This document shows, piece after piece, positions 1 through 7,749 of a stretch of DNA of 64,000 nucleotides. The DNA comes from Sinosporangium siamense (GTDB taxonomy: Bacteria > Actinomycetota > Actinomycetes > Streptosporangiales > Streptosporangiaceae): positions 62,001 through 126,000 of the forward strand of contig NZ_BOOW01000036.1 of the NCBI RefSeq assembly GCF_016863435.1, written 5' to 3'. Below the pieces are notes generated by a model that was given only the letters and a program-made list of their open reading frames with translations, had not been told where the DNA came from and searched no databases. Position 1 is the stretch's first letter. Every line of letters starts with the position of its first letter. Position numbers and translations under genes: made by a program.

Positions 1-2
1 AG

Positions 3-188
3 TTCGCGATGGAGCTGCAGGCAAGCATCAGGGAGGCCGAGGAGGAGGTGACGCGCATGCGGCTCGCGGGCGACGAGCATGCGGTCGAGATGATGTCCGG
101 TCGGCTGGAGAACCTGATGCGCATCGCCGGCAGGCACGGAGTCGAGGCACGCGGAGGTGGCGATGCGAGCGCGGAAGGCCGGCCATGA
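3..188 (+). CDS. C-terminal fragment of an unidentified protein
   Basis: The reading frame is open from the window edge to TGA at 186-188 (about 61 codons visible). The peptide is rich in Glu, Arg and Met (for example EAEEEVTRMRL), suggesting a charged helix, and ends in a Gly/Ala-rich tail. Its stop overlaps the ATG of the ArsR gene in an ATGA arrangement, so the two are probably translationally coupled. I do not recognise the family; the N-terminus lies outside the window. Confidence 0.5.
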   Translation, partial: FAMELQASIREAEEEVTRMRLAGDEHAVEMMSGRLENLMRIAGRHGVEARGGGDASAEGRP

Positions 189-523
189 CCAGCCAGGTTC
201 CCCTCTATCAGGTCAAGGCCGAGCTCTTCCGCATGCTCGGCCACCCCATACGCATCCGCATACTGGAGCTCCTGTGTGAGGGGCCCCGGCCCGTCCGCGA
301 ACTGCTGGCCGAGACGGGCGCGGAGGCGTCCAACCTCTCGCAGCACCTCGCGATGCTGCGCAAGGCGGGGATCGTGACCTCCACCCGTGAGCTCTCCGGA
401 GCCGTCTACGCGCTCGCCACCCCGGAGGTCGCCGAGATGATGGCCGCCGCGCGGCGGCTGCTCACCAGGCGGCTCGCCGGCCAGGGCGAGCTGCTCGCCG
501 AACTGCGCGCGAAGGGCCGCTGA
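185..523 (+). CDS. ArsR-family winged-helix transcriptional regulator
   Basis: A 112-residue protein of typical ArsR/SmtB length. It opens with the family-like run KAELFRMLGHPIRIRILELL (residues 11-30), followed by a helix-turn-helix with recognition helix around ASNLSQHLAMLRKAGIV (about residues 48-64) and a wing ending in VYALATPEV. The Cys-x-Cys metal motif of the metal-sensing helix is absent: the corresponding helix reads ELLCEGPRPVRELLAE. A metal-independent ligand, or none, is therefore likely. It overlaps the upstream gene by 4 nt and converges on a SulP transporter gene 18 bp away; regulation of that transporter is possible but not shown by the sequence. Confidence 0.85.
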   Translation: MTSQVPLYQVKAELFRMLGHPIRIRILELLCEGPRPVRELLAETGAEASNLSQHLAMLRKAGIVTSTRELSGAVYALATPEVAEMMAAARRLLTRRLAGQGELLAELRAKGR

Positions 524-541
524 GAGGCGGCCCCAGGCGAC

Positions 542-2683
542 TCAGCCCCTCACCGGCCCACCGCCGTAAGTGGAGGGGCCGTATCCGGGGTCCTGCCCGG
601 GATATGGACTGGGGTGCGGACCGGCGTACGAACCGGGGTGCGCGCCGGGAAGTGTCCTGGGATCGGCTCCTGGAGGGTAACCGGGCTGCGCCCCCTGGTG
701 GGGGGCCGGGTGGGTGCCGGGATGGGAACCGGGCTGCCACCCCTGGTGGGGAGCAGGGTGGGTTCCGGGGTGATGGCCGGGGTGCGCTCCAGCATAGGAG
801 CCGGGCTGTGGGGCCGGGTGCGCTCCGGGGTAGTGGCCTGGCTGCGCGCCGTGAGTGTGGACGGGGGCATAGGCCCGGGGGTCACCGTACGGCTGGGGCA
901 TGGGCGGCATAGGCGGCATGGAGGGCATGGGCTGCATGGTGGGCACCGGCGGCATGGGCGGGTGGTACATGCCGGGAGCGCCGTGGCCGTACGGCACGCC
1001 GTACCCGGGAGGAGGGCCGGGGTGGACGGCGTAGCCCTGCCGCATCAGGTAGTCGTCGATGGCAGCCTCGTTCTCATGCCAGGGCGGAAGCCGATCGGCG
1101 GCGGTCTCACTCTGTTCGGCCAGCCAATCCTCGGCCTCCTCGTCGACGGTCTTGGGATGCGTTTCCTCCGGAAGCAGCAGGACGACGTGTTCGGCGCCGG
1201 ACTGCCGCCGCTGCTCGGCCCACTCCTCGACCTGGGCGCGGCAGGCCAGGTCCAGATGGGATACGCCGATCATGTCGATGTGCACCCTGAGCTTGCCGTT
1301 CAGGGCCTCCAGGGTGTCGGTGAGCTTGGGCAGAAGCAGGAATGTCGCGTTGCCGGACATGGTCAGGTGGGTAGTGCCGTCGACCTCGCTCTGGTCGATC
1401 CGCAACCGCGACATGCGCAGGGCGGCCATCACCGTCGCGATCGCAAGTCCCGCCAGCACGCCCTCCAGGAGGTTGGTGAAGATGATGGCGGCGAAGGTGA
1501 CCACCATCACCAGGCCTTCACCGCGGTCCTTGCGCCACATCTTCGCGAACTGGCCGGGATCGAAGAGCTTCCACCCGGCGTGGACCAGGACACCGGCCAG
1601 CACCGAGATCGGCACGAAGGCCAGCAGGTCAGGCAGCATCAGCCCGAATCCCAGCAGCCACAGGCCGTGCAGGATGCGGGAGAGCTTCGTCTTGCCGCCG
1701 GCCTGCACGTTCGCGGCGCTACGGGCGATCACGGCGGTGATGGGCAGCGCTCCGAGCAGGCCGCACAGCGAGTTGCCGACGCCCTGGGCCACCAGTTCGG
1801 GGTTGTACTTCGTCTTTGATCCGTCGTGCATGCGGTCGACCGCGGCGGCGCTGAACAGGCTCTCCGCCGAGGCGATCACGGCGAAGGTGATGGCCAGCTT
1901 GATCACCGACAGGTCGGCGAGGCTGCCGAAGTCGCTCAGGCCGGGGATGTGCACCGCCGCGAACAGGTCGTTGACCTCCACACGGTCGACGTGTACACCG
2001 GGGAGGGCCGCGATCAGCGAGCCCGCCAGCACGGCGACCAGCGCCGCGGGCACTTTGCCGAGGGCGCCGGGCACCTTCTTCCACACGAAGCACAGCACCA
2101 CGGTGAAGGCGCCGAGTCCCACCGCCACCAGCGTCTGGTGGTTCGCCATGACCTCGCTCGCCAGCGCCGGCATGCCGGCCGCGTTCTTCAGCGCCGACCC
2201 GTGCTGCTCGGAGTCGGCCACCGCGTAGAGCTGGCCGAGGATGAGAGGCAGGCCGATGCCCGCGAGCATGCCCTGCACGACCGACAGGGAGATGGCCTGG
2301 AACAGGCGCCCGAGGCCGAACAGGCCCAGCGCTATCTGGATGGCCCCCGTGGCGAGCACGACGGGGCCGAGCATCCCCACACCGTGCTCTGTGACCATCT
2401 CCATGACCAGGGTGGCGAGGCCCGCCGCGGGCCCGCTGACCTGCAGGCTGCTGCCCGGCAGCAGTCCGACGATCAGGCCCCCGACGATGCCGGAGATGAT
2501 CCCGAGTTCGACGGGAACCCCCGAGGCCACGCCGATGCCGATGCACAGCGGCAGCGCGACGAGGAAGACGACGAGCGAGGCGAGGATGTCCGTGCCGACG
2601 TGAGCTCCGCTGAACGAGAACGCCGGCGCGGGTAATGCCGACGAGGATGGTTTAGCGTGACGTGCTCGACGCTGCTGCACCAT
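542..2683 (-). CDS. SulP-family anion transporter with Pro/His-rich C-terminal tail
   Basis: A 713-residue inner-membrane SulP (SLC26-type) permease, probably moving bicarbonate, sulfate or a similar anion. About residues 30-440 are a chain of hydrophobic segments with SulP signatures (PLCIGIGVASGVP, SGPAAGLATLV, SLFSAAAVDRMHDG). A STAS-like region follows at about 450-520 (HLTMSGNATFLLLPKL, VSHLDLACRAQVEEW). The last 150 or so residues are a low-complexity tail rich in PG, H and P with near repeats such as THPAPHQG, unusual for SulP proteins. It is a close paralogue of the gene at 42800; both begin MVQ.RRARHAK and share the sequence just upstream of the ATG (gaggggcaga). Substrate is not determinable from sequence. 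Confidence 0.88.
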   Translation of the reverse strand: MVQQRRARHAKPSSSALPAPAFSFSGAHVGTDILASLVVFLVALPLCIGIGVASGVPVELGIISGIVGGLIVGLLPGSSLQVSGPAAGLATLVMEMVTEHGVGMLGPVVLATGAIQIALGLFGLGRLFQAISLSVVQGMLAGIGLPLILGQLYAVADSEQHGSALKNAAGMPALASEVMANHQTLVAVGLGAFTVVLCFVWKKVPGALGKVPAALVAVLAGSLIAALPGVHVDRVEVNDLFAAVHIPGLSDFGSLADLSVIKLAITFAVIASAESLFSAAAVDRMHDGSKTKYNPELVAQGVGNSLCGLLGALPITAVIARSAANVQAGGKTKLSRILHGLWLLGFGLMLPDLLAFVPISVLAGVLVHAGWKLFDPGQFAKMWRKDRGEGLVMVVTFAAIIFTNLLEGVLAGLAIATVMAALRMSRLRIDQSEVDGTTHLTMSGNATFLLLPKLTDTLEALNGKLRVHIDMIGVSHLDLACRAQVEEWAEQRRQSGAEHVVLLLPEETHPKTVDEEAEDWLAEQSETAADRLPPWHENEAAIDDYLMRQGYAVHPGPPPGYGVPYGHGAPGMYHPPMPPVPTMQPMPSMPPMPPMPQPYGDPRAYAPVHTHGAQPGHYPGAHPAPQPGSYAGAHPGHHPGTHPAPHQGWQPGSHPGTHPAPHQGAQPGYPPGADPRTLPGAHPGSYAGPHPSPYPGQDPGYGPSTYGGGPVRG

Positions 2684-3722
2684 GGTGTCTGCCCCTCATT
2701 GAGTCGGTTGGGAAAGCCGGGGAGCGGCCGGACTCACGCATGCCGGATCGCCCGCCGGCGGAGAGCACGGACCGGGTAGGTGGCCGCGGGAAGCGGCGTG
2801 GATGGGCGGCGTCGAAGCCGGAGGGCCGACGGATCGCACCGCCGACGCGCGAGGTCGGCGGTGGACGGGCACGAGGTCCTGGGGCGGCCTTGGGGTGGAT
2901 GGCCCTCACTCACCGTAGTGGCCCGCGGTCGAGGATGGGGAGAGCGAATGGCTTAGGGAAGGTGAGAAATCGGCGGGAGCACTCCGCCACTGTCCGCGGG
3001 CCGGGCCCGGGGAGCACCTTTCCGGGATGTGACCTGGATGTCTCCGCGTTTCCGCGGAACGCCTCCGCCGGATGTGTGCCGCCCCGGGGAGCGTATACGC
3101 CATCTTCCCGCCAGGGCCTGGCCAGAGCCGTCCCAGGAGCCGGGCAGCGGAGTGCGAGGAGCCGCGCCCGTGTCTGCCCGCGTGCGGACCGTATTTCCGC
3201 TGGTCGGCCGGGCCGGGGTGCGGGGCGGACGGTTCGCGCGGCGCGGGAGGCGGAGCGGAGGCCGCGTGGGTGGGCCCAGACGACATCCCCGTGAGGCGGC
3301 GGGGCCGGGCCGACGGCGGTCACCCAGAGTGAGAATCAAAGTATTCTCCCTGCTGAAGCCAGTAATTGCTAATTTACGCAATTTAGTACACCATGGTGCT
3401 TGGGTGGACAGAGGTTGGAGCCGGCGTGAGAAGGGAGTCGCCGCTGAACGTGGCGAGTGGTGGACGGCCAGACACTTCGCAGGAAAGGCGTCATCAGCTC
3501 TGGAAGGAACACTCGACTCGTGCCAGATGTCGTGCCCGACGACTTCACCGCGCTCGTGCGCGGCAAGGAGATGTGCGGACATGGCCACGGCGACTTCAGC
3601 GCGATCAACACCTCCTCCCGGGGCACGTCGCGATCAAGGAGAGCACCGAGCCCGCCGTCTGCCGGTGGACTTGAAAAGCCGGGTGGGGCGGTGCGATCGG
3701 CCGCAGCCGCCCCACCCTCCTC
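2684..3722. other. Intergenic stretch of about 1 kb without a convincing gene
   Basis: Between the SulP start and a decayed hydrolase fragment I see only overlapping GC-driven frames in several phases, with no ribosome-binding site or recognisable domain. Most of it is very GC-rich. A sharp AT-rich island at about 3325-3395 contains two perfect inverted repeats, listed separately. A short plus-strand frame at about 3520-3675 resembles no family I know. Confidence 0.55.
3331..3383. promoter_or_regulatory. Two perfect inverted repeats in an AT-rich island
   Basis: GAGAAT-N6-ATTCTC occupies 3331-3348 and AATTGC-N8-GCAATT occupies 3364-3383, in an abrupt AT-rich patch inside GC-rich DNA. Both look like dimer-binding operators. 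No intact gene lies close enough downstream to assign a target, so this may be the control region of a lost gene. Confidence 0.4.
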
Positions 3723-4232
3723 TCAACTCCGCTGATAAGCGGCGACCGCGGCATCCAGGGCGGCGAAGCCGCGCTGCATGCCACCCGGGCGGCTGCGCGC
3801 CGGCCAGCACGAGCGATATTCCTCGACCGCCTCGGTCAGGTCCGCCCGCAGGTCGTCCTCACCCGGCACGGCGAGGCCCGCCGCCGCCCCGAGCTTCCAG
3901 GCCCCGTGCCGCGCCGGCCGCACCGCCGCCGCGAGCCCGCGTACGGCGAGAGCCCCGTCGGACGACTCCGGCCGCGCGCCGGCCAGCGCCGCGAGCGAAC
4001 TCTCCAGGACCGCGCGCGACCTCCGCCACCCGCTCGGCGTCGGGCTCCCGGTCGACGAAGTGCATCTGCACCGGCAGGAGCGCGGCCTGCAGCGGGCTGC
4101 CGTTGAAGGAACGCTGCCCCGTCCGCTTCCAGACGCGGCCCACACGGCGGTGACGCCGTCCGGCAGTTGCGCCACCGGCTCCGGGTGGTGGCGCAGGAAG
4201 TCGGCCCAGATCTGCACGCGGTAACGCACGAC
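3723..4232 (-). pseudogene. Decayed GH20-like glycoside hydrolase remnant
   Basis: Pieces of one protein appear in different minus-strand frames. One frame gives IWADFLRHHPEPVAQLPDGVTAVWA, a second continues with VWKRTGQRSFNGSPLQ and a Leu-Pro-Val-Gln segment, and the first resumes with an Ala-rich helix ending EEYRSCWPARSRPGGM near 3800. In actinomycete GH20-type (beta-N-acetylhexosaminidase-like) proteins these elements occur in this order, but with a long catalytic section between them that is missing here. The remnant therefore carries an internal deletion and frameshifts. Family assignment rests on memory of such C-termini and is tentative. Confidence 0.38.
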
Positions 4233-4424
4233 GAATATGGCGAACGGCTGCCTTCCGGGCTCACCCCCGCCGAGGTCGCGCCGCTGCTCATCGCGGTCAA
4301 CGACGGGCTGCAACCGCAATGGTTGCTCAACAGCGCCGACGTCGACATCGCCGGGTTGTTCCGCGCCTTCCTCACCACGATCGTCGGCCCCCGCGCCGCG
4401 GGGCCGCCTCCGGCCGGAAGGTGA
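4221..4424 (+). pseudogene. C-terminal fragment of a TetR-family regulator
   Basis: The plus-strand peptide GERLPSGLTPAEVAPLLIAV and the following NDGLQPQWLLNSADVDIAGL read like the last two helices of a TetR regulator, where a 'GLQ.QWLL' motif ahead of a final helix is common. The N-terminal helix-turn-helix is absent: upstream sequence belongs to the opposite-strand hydrolase remnant. The two fragments meet at about 4221-4235, marking an old rearrangement. Confidence 0.5.
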
Positions 4425-4823
4425 TCAGCGGCGGTCTGGACCCCCACCCAGATGGATGCCGCCGAACACGTTGCCGGCCTGGATCACAGTGCCGGTGACG
4501 TGGGCGTCACCGCTGATGACGTTCGACACCTGCTGCCGCTGCTCCACGATCGACCCCGCCTGCCTCGCCCACGCGTCGAGCGACTCGGCGAACTCCGGAT
4601 CCGATCGCGCCTCCTCCACCAGCACGCCCGTGATCTCCTCGGCGTCCTCGCCCCGCTCCACGGCGGCGACGGCTGCCGAGTCACCGCCGAACCTGTTGCG
4701 CACAAGCGTCGACAACGACATCCACGCGCTCCTGCCGGCCTCCCCGGCGACACCGCCGAGCAGAGCGGAGACGATCGCGGCCAGTGCGGTCGGGTCCATC
4801 GAACCTCGCTTCACGCCAGTCAT
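4425..4823 (-). CDS. Small effector-associated-like protein
   Basis: A 132-residue protein preceded by an excellent ribosome-binding site (GGAGGTGA at 4831-4838), which fixes the ATG at 4823. Residues 10-40 form a hydrophobic/Gly-rich segment, 40-95 a helical acidic region, and 101-125 the motif NVISGDAHVTGTVIQAG followed by GGIHLGG. Motifs of this form (ISG.V.G.VIQAG.V.GGIH) recur next to helical modules in actinobacterial STAND, protease and kinase signalling proteins. The STAND protein at 30699 carries a related version at residues 17-40. It lies in the same direction as, and just downstream of, the vWA/kinase/phosphatase set. Function is unknown; an adaptor role is inference. Confidence 0.7.
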   Translation of the reverse strand: MTGVKRGSMDPTALAAIVSALLGGVAGEAGRSAWMSLSTLVRNRFGGDSAAVAAVERGEDAEEITGVLVEEARSDPEFAESLDAWARQAGSIVEQRQQVSNVISGDAHVTGTVIQAGNVFGGIHLGGGPDRR

Positions 4824-4962
4824 CCGGAGATCACCTCCAGCCTAGATTTCCCTCACCGACTCCGCCACCGCCTCGGGGGGTTATGCCATGTTTCAGGGGT
4901 TCTGCGTTTCGGGGGCTCTGCCGTACGGGCTGTTGTGTGCCGGCTTTGGCCGGGTGGCGTCC

Positions 4963-5268
4963 TTAGCGGAGGAAGGCGGCTAGGCAGCCGAGGAAGACCA
5001 AGGCGAGGATGGTTGCGAGGCCGAGCAGGGGGATGAGGCGCAGCGGGCCGGCGATCGTGCCGTGTTCTCCTGGGGTGTCGCACCCGTTGCAGGTCGTTTC
5101 GGCGCCGTCGTTCCACACGTCGCACAGGCGGCAGCGCCAGGTGCTTGCGAGTGCTGTTGTGGGTGGGTGCGAGGTGTGATCTTCGGGGCGGCCGCAGCCG
5201 TCGCAGTTGTCCTTCTTCTGATGGTTAAAGGTGTCGCACTTCGAGCACTGCCAGGTGGGTTCGGTCAA
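4963..5268 (-). CDS. Double zinc-ribbon protein with C-terminal membrane segment
   Basis: I place the start at TTG 5266-5268, which overlaps the stop of the preceding gene as TTGA, giving 101 residues beginning TEPTWQCSKC. Two similar RanBP2-like Cys4 ribbons follow: WQCSKCDTFNHQKKDNCDGC and WRCRLCDVWNDGAETTCNGC. Each has a Trp before the first Cys pair and an Asn between pairs. The last 28 residues (LRLIPLLGLATILALVFLGC and on) are a single membrane helix. It is the last gene of the kinase/phosphatase/vWA set; membrane tethering or protein binding through the ribbons is a reasonable inference. A longer in-frame start exists but would overlap the upstream gene extensively. Confidence 0.7.
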   Translation of the reverse strand: MTEPTWQCSKCDTFNHQKKDNCDGCGRPEDHTSHPPTTALASTWRCRLCDVWNDGAETTCNGCDTPGEHGTIAGPLRLIPLLGLATILALVFLGCLAAFLR

Positions 5269-5648
5269 GGCTCGTTTCCGTGTTCGGCCACGGTTGTCCG
5301 GGATCTCAAGACGGCGAGCAGGTCCTCCCCGATGGGCAGCGGGTCGAAACCGATCCATTCGTCAGCGGCATGTCCGTCTTCCCCGTCGTCGCCGGCCAGG
5401 GGGGAGGGGGCGGTCAACGCCTGGGCGACCTGCTCGGCCAGCGGCCAGTGGTGATGCGGCACGAACAACCTCAGCCTGCCGGCGTCCCCGGTGGGAGCAT
5501 GCACCGTGTGCCGGAGGCCGATCGCCGGCTCGGCCGCCTCCCGCCGTTCCGTCCAGGTGATCTCGGCGCTGTCGCACCAGTTGATCGGCAGTTGGAGTTC
5601 GCCGTTCTCCGGCCAGGTGACGGTGAGGGGCTCGGCGTCGAATGTCAT
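5265..5648 (-). CDS. Unknown protein of the vWA/kinase set
   Basis: The start chosen is ATG 5646-5648 because GGAG lies five bases upstream; the frame is open further but without a better site. The 127-residue product begins MTFDAEPLTVTWPENGELQL and ends in an acidic stretch (AGDDGEDGHAADEWIGFDPL). It has no signal peptide or membrane helix and looks like a small beta-rich domain with a helical C-terminal half. I do not recognise a family. It starts 140 bp after the vWA gene and is coupled by TTGA to the zinc-ribbon gene, so it probably belongs to the same signalling unit. Confidence 0.6.
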   Translation of the reverse strand: MTFDAEPLTVTWPENGELQLPINWCDSAEITWTERREAAEPAIGLRHTVHAPTGDAGRLRLFVPHHHWPLAEQVAQALTAPSPLAGDDGEDGHAADEWIGFDPLPIGEDLLAVLRSRTTVAEHGNEP

Positions 5649-5788
5649 GTGTGCTCCGAAGCATTTCAAGGTGGTACTTGAGCCGGCGAACGGCTGAAGA
5701 GTCGTCGGGGTTCCGGGGGGAGGGCGGGGGAGGCACCTGCGGTCTGCGCCTGGGGATGAATCACTCCAAGACCATCGCAGGTGGACGA

Positions 5789-6496
5789 TCACAACGTGTT
5801 CACGATTGTGTTGATTATCTCGTCCATCTCAAATTCTTCCAGACCTTCGCCCGCTTTCGAGGGAAAATGCATGGTCAGGTTCCACTCGTCGGCGATGTCT
5901 ATCCAGGGGGCCGCCTCGGGGGTGAAAAGCACTAGGCGTTTGGCGGAGTTGTCCATGATCGAGTTCTGGCTGCGGGCGTAACCCCACTGCTCGAAGAGTT
6001 CGTCCATGCTCTGCGGAATGCCGTGCGGATATGTGGCGGCGGAGGTCGCCCCCGGCAGGCCGAGGGGGTGGGCGGGGGCGTCGGTGAAGACCACGATGAC
6101 GTGCCGGCGCCGGTCGAGGCCGTTTTCCCAGGGCGAGCCGATGGCGAGCGCCAGGGCCTCCAGGCCGGATTCGGGCACGTCACCGCCGCCGAGGGGCTCC
6201 AGTTCGCGGACGAAGTCCTGGAAGTGGGTCACCTGCGAGGGGATGTCGAAGAAGCCGGTGGCGGCGAGGGCGTCGGCGGCGTGATCGACGAAGTCGCGGA
6301 AGGCGATGACTCTCAGCCTTAACTGACTGATCGATTTGCCTTTTTCGGCCATGGCATTGCTGAGCCTGCCGTGAAAGGACAGGGCGCTCTCTTTGACGGT
6401 GTCCAGGACCGGTCTCATGCTCGCGGTCGTGTCGATGCACATGACGATGTCGACTGCGTACTGCAGATTGCCGCGATACCACTGCGCGTCGGACAC
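5789..6496 (-). CDS. TerY-like von Willebrand factor A domain protein
   Basis: A 235-residue soluble protein that is a single vWA domain. The metal-ion-dependent adhesion site begins with D22-T-T24-A-S26 (the DxTxS variant of DxSxS), continues with the Gly-rich GGGDVPESGLEAL loop (about residues 104-116) and the strand-end aspartate of VIVVFTDAPAH (about 135-145). Size and lack of a membrane anchor match TerY-type vWA proteins, which occur with a PP2C phosphatase and a protein kinase in the TerY-P triad. Both partners lie immediately upstream on the same strand (44 bp to the kinase). Its expected role is metal-dependent protein docking in that signalling unit. Confidence 0.82.
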   Translation of the reverse strand: MSDAQWYRGNLQYAVDIVMCIDTTASMRPVLDTVKESALSFHGRLSNAMAEKGKSISQLRLRVIAFRDFVDHAADALAATGFFDIPSQVTHFQDFVRELEPLGGGDVPESGLEALALAIGSPWENGLDRRRHVIVVFTDAPAHPLGLPGATSAATYPHGIPQSMDELFEQWGYARSQNSIMDNSAKRLVLFTPEAAPWIDIADEWNLTMHFPSKAGEGLEEFEMDEIINTIVNTL

Positions 6497-6540
6497 AGAT
6501 GCCTCCTCGGCTCACAAGCTCCACGAAAAGAGATAAAGCG

Positions 6541-7749
6541 TTAAATATCGTTTTTGCCGCGATTAATCCGAACCCGGGAGACGCGCCGGGCCTCCGGCGC
6601 GGGGGTCTCTGAGGCGGCCGGCGAGGTCGCGGGCGGCGCGGGCGCGGCCGGCGAGGTCGCGGTGAAGGGCTCGGGGACCTTTGAGCGCCGGGGGCGAGAC
6701 CTCAGGTTGGTGCGCAACCTGCTGCTTCTCGCCGCCCCACTCGCGGGCGGTGCCCCCGGCAGCGGCTCACCGGCGTCCGCTGGTGGAACCGCCGGCGCAG
6801 GCTCGTCGGCATCCGGAAGATCGGCGATGTCCGCCGGAGGAAACTCGCCGGCGTCGCGCAACTCGCACATCGCGAGGTTGCTCAACCGGGCCAGGAACCT
6901 GTCGACGGCGGGGCGGGCCGTCGGCGACCGGGCGGTGAGATTGTGGATGAGCACCGCCATGGCCGGGGAGAGCCGGGGATTCAGCCGCAACTCGGCACCG
7001 GCGTTCACGGCGTCGGCGGGCGAGCCGTACTTCTCGTCGAACCGGGGGATCTCACCGGTGAGGTAGTAGTGCGTCATGAGCCCGAGGGCGAACATGTCCA
7101 CGGCGGTCGTGAGGTGCTCGGCGAGGGTGCTCTCGTCCCCGCGCACATAACGCATCCACTCGGGGGCGCCGAACAGGGAGTCCCCAGGGGCGCTCTCCCG
7201 ATCGGGAGGTCTGCTGCTGAAGTAGGAGTCGTCGAGGTCGATGAGCTTGGCGGCGTGGAAGGCCTGCGCGTCCCGCTTCTGCACGAGCACATTGGACGGT
7301 TTGAGGTCCCCGTGCACCACGCCGATGCCGTGCAGCAGCCCGAGGCTCAGGCCGAGTGTCCGCAGGATCACCCGCTTGTTGAGCGGCGGCAGCGACTCGG
7401 GGTTTTCCAGGCTGGAGGTGTCGATGCGCTCGGTCACCTTGTAATAGGTGGTGCCCTCGTGGAAGAAGTCCAGCGCGAGCACGAGGTTGCCGCCGCCGCT
7501 CATGTTGTGCCGCAGGCGGCTCATCACCGTGCGGTGCCGCTCCTCGAACTCGCGGCACTCCTCAAGGCGGAGCTTACGGCTGATCTCGCTCGCCGTGGAG
7601 CCGGCCCTCGGCCGTTTGGGCTCGAGGAACTGCTTCAGGAAGTAGGTCTTGCCGTCCTTCTCGGCGAAGGCCCACAGGCACTTCCCGCCACTCGTGTTGG
7701 TCGGCTTGGTGACGACGCGGTAGCCGCCGACGACGTCGTGGAGCCTCAT
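6541..7749 (-). CDS. Serine/threonine protein kinase of a TerY-P-like set
   Basis: A 402-residue soluble kinase. Residues 8-300 form the kinase domain: probable ATP-binding Lys39 (YFLKQF), catalytic loop HGDLKPSNVLV with Asp148, and a metal-binding DLD (171-173) replacing DFG. The nucleotide-binding Gly loop is weak (KPTNTSGGK). No transmembrane segment or PASTA domain is present, unlike PknB-type kinases. The C-terminal 100 residues are Pro/Ala-rich and carry RSSRLR (341-346) and RVSRVR (389-394), motifs found again at the end of the SPFH-like protein two genes upstream. Its ATG overlaps the phosphatase stop as ATGA, so kinase and opposing phosphatase are co-translated. Confidence 0.85.
   Translation of the reverse strand: MRLHDVVGGYRVVTKPTNTSGGKCLWAFAEKDGKTYFLKQFLEPKRPRAGSTASEISRKLRLEECREFEERHRTVMSRLRHNMSGGGNLVLALDFFHEGTTYYKVTERIDTSSLENPESLPPLNKRVILRTLGLSLGLLHGIGVVHGDLKPSNVLVQKRDAQAFHAAKLIDLDDSYFSSRPPDRESAPGDSLFGAPEWMRYVRGDESTLAEHLTTAVDMFALGLMTHYYLTGEIPRFDEKYGSPADAVNAGAELRLNPRLSPAMAVLIHNLTARSPTARPAVDRFLARLSNLAMCELRDAGEFPPADIADLPDADEPAPAVPPADAGEPLPGAPPASGAARSSRLRTNLRSRPRRSKVPEPFTATSPAAPAPPATSPAASETPAPEARRVSRVRINRGKNDI

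Noticed and set aside
614-2635. Long plus-strand frames opposite the first SulP gene
   Set aside because: They are antisense shadows of GC-rich third positions; the minus strand encodes a clear SulP protein and these peptides have no domain or ribosome-binding site.
3029-4153. A 374-codon plus-strand frame
   Set aside because: Arg/Pro-rich low-complexity translation without family resemblance; it crosses the hydrolase remnant on the other strand and has no ribosome-binding site.
4167-4220. Extending the TetR fragment upstream
   Set aside because: The first codons of that frame overlap the opposite-strand hydrolase remnant and show no TetR resemblance, so the fragment was started near 4221.
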